64,000 bases of DNA from Saccharopolyspora hirsuta (lineage in GTDB: Bacteria; Actinomycetota; Actinomycetes; Mycobacteriales; Pseudonocardiaceae). Of this stretch, positions 1-7,492 are shown one piece after another; the stretch's first letter is position 1, and each line of letters begins with the position of its first letter. The notes under the pieces were generated by a model. That model worked only from the letters and a program-made list of their open reading frames with translations, did not search any database and had not been told where the DNA came from. The position numbers were made by a program, and so were the translations under genes. The stretch is taken from the NCBI RefSeq assembly GCF_008630535.1, contig NZ_VWPH01000008.1, forward strand, positions 62,001 through 126,000, given 5' to 3'.

Positions 1-1488
1 GACCGGCACGGCGAGGTCGTCTGGGGCGACCTGTGCCGCGGCCCGCACGTGCCGCACACCCGCTTCATCCCGGCGTTCAAGCTGATGCGGGTGGCCGCGG
101 CCTACTGGCGCGGCAACCAGAACAACCAGCAGCTGCAGCGCATCTACGGCACCGCCTGGGAGTCCAAGGAGAAGCTCGACGAGCACCTGGAGCTGCTGGC
201 CGAGGCCGAGCGCCGCGACCACCGCAGGCTCGGCGCCGAGCTGGACCTGTTCTCCTTCCCGGAGGAGATCGGCTCCGGGCTGCCGGTGTTCCACCCCAAG
301 GGCGGCATCATCCGCCGCGAGCTGGAGGACTACTCCCGCAAGCGGCACGAGCAGGCCGGGTACGAGTTCGTCAACACCCCGCACATCACCAAGGACACGC
401 TGTTCAAGACCTCCGGCCACCTGGACTGGTACCAGGACGGCATGTTCCCGGCGATGCACCTCGACGAGGAGCGCGACGCCGAAGGTGAGCTGCGCAAGCC
501 GGGCGTGGACTACTACCTCAAGCCGATGAACTGCCCGTTCCACAACCTGATCTTCCGCTCCCGCGGGCGCTCCTACCGGGAGCTGCCGCTGCGGCTGTTC
601 GAGTTCGGGTCGGTGTACCGGTACGAGAAGTCCGGCGTGGTGCACGGGCTGACCCGGGTGCGCGGCATGACGCAGGACGACGCGCACATCTACTGCACGC
701 CCGACCAGCTGCAGGACGAGCTGAAGTCGCTGCTGGGCTTCGTGCTGGACCTGCTGCGCGACTACGGCCTGGACGACTTCTACCTGGAGCTGTCCACCCG
801 CAACGACGAGAAGTACGTCGGCGACGACGAGAGCTGGGAGGTCGCCACCGAGGCGCTGCGCAGCGCGGCCGAGGACTCCGGCCTCGAGCTGGTGCCGGAC
901 CCGGGCGGCGCGGCGTTCTACGGCCCGAAGATCTCCGTGCAGGCCAAGGACGCGCTGGGCCGCAGCTGGCAGATGTCGACCATCCAGGTCGACTACCACC
1001 TGCCGGAGCGGTTCAACCTGGAGTACACCGCGCCGGACGGCAGCAAGCAGCGGCCGATCAAGATCCACCGGGCGCTGTTCGGCTCCATCGAGCGGTTCTT
1101 CGGCGTGCTCACCGAGCACTACGCGGGTGCCTTCCCGGCCTGGCTCGCGCCGGTGCAGGCGGTCGGCATCCCGATCGCCGACGAGCACGTCGAGCACCTG
1201 CAGCGGGTGGCGAAGGCGTTGCGGGACAAGGGGATCCGCGTCGACATCGACACCAGCGACGACCGGATGCAGAAGAAGATCCGCACCCACACCACGCAGA
1301 AGGTGCCGTTCCTGCTGCTGGCCGGCGGCAAGGACGTGGAGGCCGACGCGGTGTCGTTCCGGTTCCGCGACGGCACCCAGATCAACGGCGTCCCGGTGGA
1401 CACCGCGGTCAACGCGCTGGTCGACTGGGTGCAGCGCCGCGAGAACGCCTCGCCGACCGCGGAGAACTTCCAGGCGGGGACGGCGTGA
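1..1488 (+). CDS. thrS: Threonyl-tRNA synthetase, 3' part
   Basis: Class II aminoacyl-tRNA synthetase that charges tRNA-Thr in the cytoplasm. The gene enters from the left edge: the frame is open from base 1 and begins in the conserved DLCRGPHVP segment of the second additional (editing) domain, so the TGS domain and true start lie outside. The catalytic core follows, with MNCPFH at about nt 526 (zinc-ligand cysteine), motif 2 around [12 protein letters not shown] and [16 protein letters not shown], and motif 3 around [13 protein letters not shown] at about nt 1066-1105. The anticodon-binding domain fills the last 120 codons. The stop TGA overlaps the GTG of the HIT gene, so the two are translationally coupled. 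The thrS-HIT-pgsA order is standard in Actinobacteria. Confidence 0.97.
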   Translation, partial: DRHGEVVWGDLCRGPHVPHTRFIPAFKLMRVAAAYWRGNQNNQQLQRIYGTAWESKEKLDEHLELLAEAERRDHRRLGAELDLFSFPEEIGSGLPVFHPKGGIIRRELEDYSRKRHEQAGYEFVNTPHITKDTLFKTSGHLDWYQDGMFPAMHLDEERDAEGELRKPGVDYYLKPMNCPFHNLIFRSRGRSYRELPLRLFEFGSVYRYEKSGVVHGLTRVRGMTQDDAHIYCTPDQLQDELKSLLGFVLDLLRDYGLDDFYLELSTRNDEKYVGDDESWEVATEALRSAAEDSGLELVPDPGGAAFYGPKISVQAKDALGRSWQMSTIQVDYHLPERFNLEYTAPDGSKQRPIKIHRALFGSIERFFGVLTEHYAGAFPAWLAPVQAVGIPIADEHVEHLQRVAKALRDKGIRVDIDTSDDRMQKKIRTHTTQKVPFLLLAGGKDVEADAVSFRFRDGTQINGVPVDTAVNALVDWVQRRENASPTAENFQAGTA

Positions 1489-2054
1489 GCGTCGGACCGG
1501 AGGGAGTGGAGCTGACCGAGCAGCACGGGGTCGGGGTCCAGGACGCCCTGCAGCGGTTGTGGACCCCGCACCGGATGGCCTACATCCAGGGCGAGAACAA
1601 GCCGGACGGCGACGACAGCGACGGCTGCCCGTTCTGCCGCCTGCTGGACTCCGGGCGCCCGGACGCCGAGACGCTGATCGTGGCGCGCGACGAGCTGGTC
1701 TTCGCGATCCTCAACCTGTACCCGTACAACCCCGGTCACCTGATGGTGCTGCCGTACCGGCACGTGGCGGACTACACGGAGCTGACCCCGGCGGAGACGG
1801 TGGCGGTGGCGGAGTACACCCAGCGCGCGATGCGGGTGATCCGGCGGGTGTCCGCGCCGCACGGGTTCAACATCGGGCTCAACCAGGGCCCGGTGGCGGG
1901 GGCGGGCATCGCGGCCCACCTGCACCAGCACGTGGTGCCCCGCTGGGGCGGGGACTCGAACTTCATGCCGGTCATCGGCCACACCAAGGTCCTGCCCCAG
2001 CTCCTCGGCGAGACCCACCAGCTCCTCGCCGACGCCTGGACCGAGGTGGACTGA
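1485..2054 (+). CDS. HIT-family AP4A phosphorylase/hydrolase
   Basis: Histidine-triad nucleotide-binding protein of 189 aa. The triad is visible as H145-L-H147-Q-H149, followed by VVPRWGGD, and a CPFC zinc knuckle lies at residues 48-51. The position directly behind thrS matches M. tuberculosis Rv2613c, described as an AP4A phosphorylase, so turnover of diadenosine tetraphosphate made as a side product by aminoacyl-tRNA synthetases is the likely role. The GTG start at 1485 overlaps the thrS stop (GTGA). The exact reaction (phosphorolysis or hydrolysis) cannot be read from the sequence. The gene is followed by a structured repeat and faces the YceI gene. Confidence 0.9.
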   Translation: MSVGPEGVELTEQHGVGVQDALQRLWTPHRMAYIQGENKPDGDDSDGCPFCRLLDSGRPDAETLIVARDELVFAILNLYPYNPGHLMVLPYRHVADYTELTPAETVAVAEYTQRAMRVIRRVSAPHGFNIGLNQGPVAGAGIAAHLHQHVVPRWGGDSNFMPVIGHTKVLPQLLGETHQLLADAWTEVD

Positions 2055-2100
2055 CGTCCGCAACACCCCGGCACCGCCCGCGGCGTGCGCCTCGGGGTGA

Positions 2101-2514
2101 CCGCGATTTCAATGGAAATCGGACACCTGATTTCCATTGAAATCGCGGACGTCGTCCGCAACGTCCGGTGTGTCGGGCACCCGACGCGCCGAGACACCGC
2201 AGTTTCAACTGAGCCTTTTTCATCCTGGCCGTGGACCGCAGCTGCGAAGGGCGACCGGCACCGATGACCAGGTCGTCGCATGCGCCGCCAGGCGCATAGC
2301 CCACCCTCGCAGCTCGCACCGCCGCGGGTTCTCAGCGTTCGCCTGGCGAGGACGGCCCAACTGCCGTGTATTGGCATACATCAAGTTGGGCACCCGGAGT
2401 CCAGGCGGGCGCTGAGGTTCCGCCACTTGCACCGCCACGCAGAACGAGGTTGGAAAAACCTCATTGAAACTGCGATCCCTCGTGGACGACATTCACAGTT
2501 TCAGTTGAAACTGC
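2101..2514 (+). repeat. Structured dispersed repeat, copy 1
   Basis: Non-coding element filling the gap between convergent HIT and YceI genes. In order: a perfect 20-bp inverted repeat (2101-2120 / 2129-2148, 8-nt loop) built on GATTTCAATGGAAATC; about 50 nt of diverged spacer containing a GTCGG/CCGAC hairpin; a core (2199-2473) bounded by inverted ends of the GCAGTTTCAATGAG type; then an outer palindrome (2495-2514, CAGTTTCAGTTGAAACTG). Inside the core are hairpins ATGCGCC/GGCGCAT (2279-2296), GCCCAACT/AGTTGGGC (2355-2362 / 2384-2391) with an apical TGTAT/ATACA stem, and GAGGTT/AACCTC (2447-2463). Copies 2 and 3 share the core at high identity. Indels that are not multiples of three exclude a coding role. 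It could be a MITE-like element, a REP/REPIN-type element or a structured RNA. Confidence 0.85.
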
Positions 2515-2522
2515 GCGAGAAC

Positions 2523-2565
2523 GGCGGGAGGGCCGGGGACCTGCGCGGTCCCCGGCCCTCCCGCC
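2523..2565 (-). terminator. Terminator hairpin of the YceI gene
   Basis: Perfect 19-bp stem (2523-2541 / 2547-2565) with a 5-nt loop, 13 nt beyond the YceI stop codon. There is no U-tract, as usual for actinobacterial hairpin terminators. It can act on both strands and also closes off copy 1 of the repeat. Confidence 0.85.
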
Positions 2566-2577
2566 GTCCCGGTGGTC

Positions 2578-3105
2578 TCAGCTGCGGAGCCGGGCCTCGA
2601 TGTCGAGGGTGATGGTGATCTTCTCGCCGACCATGGCGCCACCGGCGGGCCCGACGCCGAAGTCGGTGCGGTTGAAGACCACCTTCGCGGACAGGCCCAG
2701 CAGGCCGTCCTCGGTGAAGCCGCCCAGCTCGGTCTCCAGCGACACCGGCTTGGTCACGCCGTGCAGGGTGAACTCGCCGTCGACGATGAAGTCCTCGCCG
2801 TCCTGGCGGACCCCGGTCGAGCGGAACGTGGCGGTCGGGAACTGCTCGACGTCCAGGAAGTCGGCGTTGCGCACGTGCGCGTCCCGGTCCGCGTTGCCGG
2901 TGTCGATCGAGGCGGTGTCGATGGTCGCGGTGACCGAGGACTGCAGCGGGTCGGCGGCGGTGACGATCTCGCCCCGGAAGCTGCCGAAGCGGCCGCGGGA
3001 CTTGCCCACGCCCATGTGCCGCACGGTGAACTGGATGTCCGAGTGGACGCTGTCGATGTCCCAGGTGCCCACGACGTAGCCGGGGATCTGCTCGGTGGCG
3101 GTCAT
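2578..3105 (-). CDS. YceI-family lipocalin-like protein
   Basis: 175-aa protein of the YceI family: single-domain, lipocalin-like beta-barrels that bind isoprenoid-type lipids. Family hallmarks are the N-terminal WDIDSVHSDIQFTVRHMG, the central RDAHVRNADFLDVEQFPTATF and FTLHGVTKPV. The ATG at 3105 is chosen because a TTGGAG ribosome site sits 6 to 10 nt upstream; the frame stays open to 3252 but without a better start. No signal peptide is visible, so this version is probably cytoplasmic. It sits alone between HIT and pgsA, which are usually adjacent, and so looks inserted. The physiological ligand is unknown. Confidence 0.88.
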   Translation of the reverse strand: MTATEQIPGYVVGTWDIDSVHSDIQFTVRHMGVGKSRGRFGSFRGEIVTAADPLQSSVTATIDTASIDTGNADRDAHVRNADFLDVEQFPTATFRSTGVRQDGEDFIVDGEFTLHGVTKPVSLETELGGFTEDGLLGLSAKVVFNRTDFGVGPAGGAMVGEKITITLDIEARLRS

Positions 3106-3213
3106 GCTGTCTCCAAAGGTGTGACGTGCGAGTCTGTCTCGAACTCGAACGACAGGTCCGCCGCGGTCCCTGCCGCGCGCCGTCGTCGCTGGGAGTTCGC
3201 CCCGCACCAACAA

Positions 3214-3229
3214 CGTTGAAACTTCAATA
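3214..3229 (-). promoter_or_regulatory. Candidate MarR-type operator upstream of the YceI gene
   Basis: Short inverted repeat TTGAA-AC-TTCAA about 110 nt upstream of the YceI start and upstream of divergent pgsA. TTGAA half-sites are common in MarR-family operators, and YceI genes are often under MarR-type regulators, but no such regulator lies in the window. Weak evidence. Confidence 0.3.
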
Positions 3230-3301
3230 ATTCCGCCTGTGGCGGAGGTCACCGCCGGTCGTGTCGGCGGGCGTCCGCCGGTACCGGTGATCAGCGCGGG
3301 C

Positions 3302-3307
3302 TAGTCT
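3302..3307 (+). promoter_or_regulatory. Candidate -10 of the pgsA promoter
   Basis: TAGTCT fits the actinobacterial TANNNT -10 and lies 45 nt before the pgsA ATG. No convincing -35 hexamer is visible at 16 to 18 nt. Confidence 0.35.
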
Positions 3308-3352
3308 GCTGGCACGGCAAACGACAAGCACAGGCGGCTGACCCCTCAAGCA

Positions 3353-3970
3353 ATGCTCAACATCTTCGCGCGGGCCTCGTTGTCCCGACTGACCAACCCG
3401 ATCGGCGCGGGCCTGGTGCGGCTCGGGCTGTCGCCGAACGCGGTGACCCTGACCGGGACGATCGCCAGTACTGCCGCCGCGTTGTGGTTCTTCCCGCGCG
3501 GCGACCTGTTCGTGGGCACCGTCGTGGTGGCGGTGTTCCTGCTCTTCGACATCCTCGACGGCGCGATGGCCCGCGCGGGCGGTCGAGCGTCGCAGTTCGG
3601 CGGCGTGCTCGACGCGAGCTGCGACCGGCTCGTCGACGGCGCGCTGCTCGGCGCGCTGGTCTGGTGGTCGCTGGTGGTCGAGGTGGACCGGACGCGCGGT
3701 CTCGGCCTGCTGATCTGCCTGGTCAGCGCCCAGGTGATCTCCTACGTCAAAGCGCGCGCGGAGGCCAACGGGCTGAGCGCGGACGGTGGCCTGGCCGAAC
3801 GCGCCGAACGCTTCCTGGTGATCCTCGTCGGCACCGGCCTGCACGGCCTCGGCGTCCCCTACGTCCTCGACGTGGCGGTGTGGCTGCTGGTGCTCCTGAG
3901 CCTGATCACCATCGCCCAGCGCCTGGCCGCGGTCCACCGCTCCGCCCGCTCGCAGAACGACACGAGGTGA
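3353..3970 (+). CDS. pgsA: Phosphatidylinositol phosphate synthase
   Basis: CDP-alcohol phosphatidyltransferase of 205 aa, an integral membrane enzyme that joins CDP-diacylglycerol to inositol-1-phosphate, the first step to phosphatidylinositol and its mannosides. The signature D66-x2-D69-G-x2-A-R-x8-G-x3-D87-x3-D91 is complete. Hydrophobic stretches before and after it give about six membrane segments. The ATG at 3353 has only a weak ribosome site. In related genomes (Rv2612c) the next genes are the PIM acyltransferase and PimA; here pgsA is followed by a convergent cupin gene only 28 bp away, so those partners are not adjacent. Confidence 0.9.
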   Translation: MLNIFARASLSRLTNPIGAGLVRLGLSPNAVTLTGTIASTAAALWFFPRGDLFVGTVVVAVFLLFDILDGAMARAGGRASQFGGVLDASCDRLVDGALLGALVWWSLVVEVDRTRGLGLLICLVSAQVISYVKARAEANGLSADGGLAERAERFLVILVGTGLHGLGVPYVLDVAVWLLVLLSLITIAQRLAAVHRSARSQNDTR

Positions 3971-3998
3971 ACGGCCGACACGGCCCATGTGCACGTCG

Positions 3999-4415
3999 TC
4001 AGTCCTCAGCGGACGCGGCGCGGGTGTAGTCGGCGTCGGTGACGTGTTCGAGCCAGGTGGTGGTCGTGGCCGGGTCGTCGCCGTTCTCGAGCATCGCGAG
4101 GTGCTCCATGAAGTCGTCGGGCGTCGCGCCGTGCCAGTGCTCCTCGCCGGGCGGGGTGTAGATCGTCTGCCCGGGCGTGGCGCGGACGACGGTGCCGTCG
4201 CGGGTGCCGATCAGGGCGACGCCGTCGGTGATGTGCAGGGTCTGGCCGTTCTCGTGGGAGTGCCAGGCGGTCCGCGCCCCGGGGGCGAACCGCACCCGGC
4301 CCACGACCATCCGCTGGTCCGGCTCCTGCGGCGAGGCGACGGGGTCGACCCACACGTCTCCGGTGAACTGCTCCGGCGGGTTCTTCGCGGTCGGGGCCTT
4401 CGGGATGATCTTCAT
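3999..4415 (-). CDS. Small cupin-domain protein
   Basis: Single-domain cupin of 138 aa. The metal-binding motif is visible as WHSHENGQTLHITDG (two His, a Gln in place of the usual Glu, one His) and the second cupin motif as GEEHWHGA. Its ATG overlaps the stop of the upstream regulator gene (ATGA at 4412-4415), so the two are co-translated. Small cupins of this kind often accompany carboxymuconolactone decarboxylase-like proteins, and such a gene lies divergently just beyond the regulator. The substrate is unknown; isomerase, dioxygenase or binding roles are all possible. Confidence 0.85.
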   Translation of the reverse strand: MKIIPKAPTAKNPPEQFTGDVWVDPVASPQEPDQRMVVGRVRFAPGARTAWHSHENGQTLHITDGVALIGTRDGTVVRATPGQTIYTPPGEEHWHGATPDDFMEHLAMLENGDDPATTTTWLEHVTDADYTRAASAED

Positions 4416-5308
4416 GCGCTGCTCTCCTCGCCGATCGCGCGATCGTTGGTCCGGGGCTGCTGGCTGCTCGTGGCGGCCCAGCTGGCCAGCAGGTCCAGCC
4501 GCTCCTGGCTCGGTGAGCCGGGCTCGGCGGTGTAGATGAGGAACGACAGGCCGGGCTCGGCGGTCAGCTCCATGCCCTCGTAGGTCAGGGTGAGCTCGCC
4601 GACCAGGTGGTGGTGGAAGTTCTTCGTGCCCGACCCGTGGCGGCGCACGTTGTGCGCGCCCCACCGGGTGCGGAACGCGTCGCTGCAGGTGGAGAGCTCC
4701 CCGATGAGGTCCTGCAGCTGCTTGTCGCGGGGGTCGCGACCGGCCTCGGTGCGCAGGATCGACACCGTGACGTCGGCGGCGGCCTCCCAATCGGGGTAGA
4801 ACGCCCCGGCCCGCTCGTCGAGGAAGCAGAACCGGGCGAGGTTGCCCTGCCCGGGGCCGTCGAAGACCTGGTCGTAGAACGCGCGCCCGAGGGCGTTGGT
4901 GGCCAGGACGTCCATCCGGCCGTTGCGCACGAAGGCCGGTCCGCGGTCGATCACGTCGAGCGCCCGGGTCAGGCTCTCCCGCGCCACCCACGTCTTCGGC
5001 CTGCGCTTGCGCACCGGCCGGGCGGCGCCGTTGGCGGCCCTGGCCAGGTCGAAGAGGTGCTCGCGCTCGGCGTCGTCGAGCTGCAGCGCACGGGCGATCG
5101 ACTCCAGGACGGCGTCGGAGACCCCCGCCAGGTTCCCGCGCTCGATCTTGGCGTAGTACTCCGGGCTCACGTCGGCGAGCATCGCCACCTCGCCGCGCCT
5201 CAGCCCCGCCACGCGGCGGTGCCCGGAGACGGTCAGACCGGCTTGCTCGGGGCTGACGTTCGCCCGACGGGACATGAGGAACTGCCGTGCCTCATTCCTG
5301 GTGTCCAT
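4412..5308 (-). CDS. MmyB-type helix-turn-helix regulator
   Basis: 298-aa DNA-binding regulator. The N-terminus (residues 7-80) is an XRE-type HTH with the segment RRGEVAMLADVSPEYYAKIERG. The rest is the MmyB-like ligand-binding (PAS-like) domain typical of streptomycete and pseudonocardial regulators, with AFVRNGRMDVLATNALGRA at about residue 124. It is translationally coupled to the cupin gene and divergent from the CMD gene (125-bp shared region), so it probably controls both. The ligand is unknown. Confidence 0.87.
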   Translation of the reverse strand: MDTRNEARQFLMSRRANVSPEQAGLTVSGHRRVAGLRRGEVAMLADVSPEYYAKIERGNLAGVSDAVLESIARALQLDDAEREHLFDLARAANGAARPVRKRRPKTWVARESLTRALDVIDRGPAFVRNGRMDVLATNALGRAFYDQVFDGPGQGNLARFCFLDERAGAFYPDWEAAADVTVSILRTEAGRDPRDKQLQDLIGELSTCSDAFRTRWGAHNVRRHGSGTKNFHHHLVGELTLTYEGMELTAEPGLSFLIYTAEPGSPSQERLDLLASWAATSSQQPRTNDRAIGEESSA

Positions 5309-5433
5309 GCCGTCAACGCTACGGCGGCCGGGATCGCGGAGGGATGCTCTGCCGGTACACGTCTCGTCGGAGACTCCCCGACCGCCCGGGCGAGGGGTGT
5401 CATGGATCCGTTCGCACGAAGGGGGAGAAGCGC

Positions 5434-5781
5434 ATGACCGACAGCGCAGGCGAGCGGAGCACGGGCTGGGCGGGCGGGCGGAACGCCTTCGGGGACTTCG
5501 CCCCGGGCCTGGTCCACTACACCGACCGGGTCCTCTTCGACGAGGTCTGGGAGCGCGACGGCCTGTCCAAGCGGGACCGCAGCCTCATCACCGTCGCGGC
5601 GCTGACCGCGATGGGCAGGACGGACCAGCTCCGGTTCCACCTCGGCTTCGCCCGCCAGAACGGCGTCGCCGACGACGAGCTGGAGGAGGCCCTCCTGCAC
5701 CTCGCCTTCTACGCCGGGTGGCCGAACGGCACGGGTGCGACGACGGTCCTGAAGAACATCGTCGAACGCGACGACCCGTGA
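5434..5781 (+). CDS. Carboxymuconolactone decarboxylase-family protein
   Basis: 115-aa member of the CMD/AhpD-like family. The conserved segments are SLITVAALTAMGR and HLGFARQNGVADDELEEALLHLAFYAGWPN. The CxxC of the peroxidase-active AhpD branch is absent, so it resembles the gamma-carboxymuconolactone decarboxylase side. The ATG at 5434 is preceded by GGGGGAGAAG, which fixes the start; an in-frame extension upstream has no initiation signal. Divergent from the MmyB-type regulator and its cupin partner, it probably forms one regulated unit with them. The stop is 22 bp from convergent pdxS. Confidence 0.87.
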   Translation: MTDSAGERSTGWAGGRNAFGDFAPGLVHYTDRVLFDEVWERDGLSKRDRSLITVAALTAMGRTDQLRFHLGFARQNGVADDELEEALLHLAFYAGWPNGTGATTVLKNIVERDDP

Positions 5782-5803
5782 CCGCTCGGCCCACCGGCAC
5801 CGC

Positions 5804-6721
5804 TCACCAGCCGCGCTGGGCGTAGCGCTGCTGCTCCGACAGGTCGTCCAGGTTGATGCCGACCATCGCCTCGCCGAGACCGCGGGAGACCTTCGCGATC
5901 ACGTCCGGGTCGTCGTAGAACGTCGTCGCCTTGACGATCGCCTCGGCGCGCTTGGCCGGGTCGCCCGACTTGAAGATGCCCGAGCCGACGAACACGCCCT
6001 CCGCGCCCAGCTGGCGCATCATCGCCGCGTCCGCCGGGGTCGCGATGCCGCCCGCGGTGAACAGCACCACCGGGAGCTTGCCGGTCCGGGCGATCTCCCG
6101 CACCAGCTGCACCGGCGCGCGCAGCTCCTTCGCCGCGACGTAGAGCTCGTCGTCGTCCAGCACGGACAGGCGGCGGATGTCGGCGCGGATCTGGCGCATG
6201 TGCCGCGTCGCCTCGACCACGTTGCCGGTACCGGCCTCGCCCTTGGAGCGGATCATCGCCGCGCCCTCGGAGATCCGGCGCAGCGCCTCCCCGAGGTTCG
6301 TCGCACCGCACACGAACGGAACGGTGAACGCCCACTTGTCGATGTGGTTGACCTCGTCGGCCGGGGTCAGCACCTCGGACTCGTCGATGTAGTCCACGCC
6401 GAGCGACTGCAGCACCTGCGCCTCGACGAAGTGCCCGATCCGGGCCTTGGCCATCACCGGGATGGACACGGCGTTGACGATGCCCTCGATCATGTCCGGG
6501 TCGGACATCCGGGCCACGCCGCCCTGCACGCGGATGTCGGCGGGCACCCGCTCCAGCGCCATCACCGCGACCGCACCGGCGGCCTCGGCGATCTTCGCCT
6601 GCTCCGGCGTGACCACGTCCATGATCACGCCGCCCTTGAGCATCTCGGCCATGCCGCGCTTGACCCCGTCGGTCCCGGTCTGGGCGGTGCGGGCGGTGTC
6701 CTTGACGTCGACGGTAGTCAC
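5804..6721 (-). CDS. pdxS: PLP synthase, synthase subunit PdxS
   Basis: 305-aa TIM-barrel subunit of the DXP-independent pyridoxal 5'-phosphate synthase. It condenses ribose 5-phosphate, glyceraldehyde 3-phosphate and ammonia delivered by PdxT. Conserved segments include [20 protein letters not shown] near the N-terminus, the catalytic-lysine region [11 protein letters not shown] and the phosphate-binding [11 protein letters not shown]. The GTG at 6721 is chosen because AGAGGAAG lies 7 to 14 nt upstream and the encoded N-terminus (VTTVDVKD) gives normal length. Its usual partner pdxT is 7.6 kb away on the other strand. PdxR-like boxes lie upstream. Confidence 0.95.
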   Translation of the reverse strand: MTTVDVKDTARTAQTGTDGVKRGMAEMLKGGVIMDVVTPEQAKIAEAAGAVAVMALERVPADIRVQGGVARMSDPDMIEGIVNAVSIPVMAKARIGHFVEAQVLQSLGVDYIDESEVLTPADEVNHIDKWAFTVPFVCGATNLGEALRRISEGAAMIRSKGEAGTGNVVEATRHMRQIRADIRRLSVLDDDELYVAAKELRAPVQLVREIARTGKLPVVLFTAGGIATPADAAMMRQLGAEGVFVGSGIFKSGDPAKRAEAIVKATTFYDDPDVIAKVSRGLGEAMVGINLDDLSEQQRYAQRGW

Positions 6722-6773
6722 CTTCGGCCTTCCTCTGCTCGGTGTTCTGTCGGACACGAGGCTAGAACCGAAC

Positions 6774-6821
6774 TGGACCAGCAACACGGTCCACTAACCC
6801 CGATTTCCAGTAGTCCACTTT
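6774..6821 (-). promoter_or_regulatory. PdxR-like binding boxes upstream of pdxS
   Basis: Read towards pdxS, 6821-6811 is AAAGTGGACTA, which fits the motif I recall for PdxR of Corynebacterium glutamicum (AAAGTGGWCTA). A second partial copy, TTAGTGGACC, lies at 6797-6788 in the same orientation, 23 nt nearer the gene. A TGGACC/GGTCCA inverted repeat (6774-6779 / 6788-6793) overlaps it. No pdxR gene is in the window. Confidence 0.5.
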
Positions 6822-6886
6822 TCGCGGCGGCGCGGTTGATCCCGTGCTCGTCTCGTTCCTGCTGTGGGATTGGCCATCTGGTGAAT

Positions 6887-6910
6887 GGTTAGTGACTAGT
6901 AACCAGTAAC
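6887..6910 (+). promoter_or_regulatory. Candidate TetR operator
   Basis: Imperfect palindrome GGTTAGTGACTAGTAACC followed by a repeated AGTAAC, immediately before the TetR gene start and in the divergent gap to pdxS. The position suits autoregulation. A TAGTAAC-type -10 within it would give a leaderless transcript. Confidence 0.4.
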
Positions 6911-6913
6911 TTG

Positions 6914-7492
6914 GTGGGCGTGGTTGGGCGGATGCGCGGGGCCGAGCGTCGGGCTCAGGTCCTGGAGATCGCGGCGGCCGAGTTCGCCGCTCACGGGTTG
7001 CACGGGGCTTCCACCGAGGCCATCGCTCGGGAGGCCGGGATCACGCAGGCCTACGTGTTCCGGATGTTCGGGACGAAGAAGGCGCTGTTCCTGGAGCTGG
7101 TCCGTGCCGCGTTCGATCGACTGAGCAGCGCGATGCGCGAGGCGGCCGGGGACAAGAGCGGGCTTGAAGCGCTGAGCGCGATGGGCGCGCAGTACTACGA
7201 CCTGCTCTCCGATCGCACAGGTCTTCTGCTGCAGCTCCAGGGCTTCGCCGCTTGCGGCGACGAGGAGGTGCGAGCGGAGGTTCGGGCCTGCTTCGCGCGG
7301 ATGTGGGATGCGGTCGCGGACGTCACGGGGCTCGAGCCGGTGACGGTGAAGTCCTTCCTGGCGTTCGGGATGCTCTTGAACGCCGGGGCTGCGTTGGACG
7401 TCGAGGACGTTGACGAGAGGTGGGCCGACGGGGTTCGCACCCGGATCCAAGCGGGCCTGTTCGAGCACATCACGACCGAGGCGAACCAGTGA
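6914..7492 (+). CDS. TetR-family repressor of an efflux gene
   Basis: 192-aa TetR-family repressor. The N-terminal HTH runs RRAQVLEIAAAEFAAHGLHGASTEAIAREAG and on through ITQAYVFRMFGTKKALFLE. The C-terminal two thirds is a divergent alpha-helical ligand domain. Start candidates are TTG 6911, GTG 6914, GTG 6920 and ATG 6932, none with a clear ribosome site; GTG 6914 is used here. The stop overlaps the GTG of the MFS gene (GTGA), giving a repressor-transporter operon. The likely inducer is the transporter substrate, unknown. Confidence 0.87.
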   Translation: MGVVGRMRGAERRAQVLEIAAAEFAAHGLHGASTEAIAREAGITQAYVFRMFGTKKALFLELVRAAFDRLSSAMREAAGDKSGLEALSAMGAQYYDLLSDRTGLLLQLQGFAACGDEEVRAEVRACFARMWDAVADVTGLEPVTVKSFLAFGMLLNAGAALDVEDVDERWADGVRTRIQAGLFEHITTEANQ

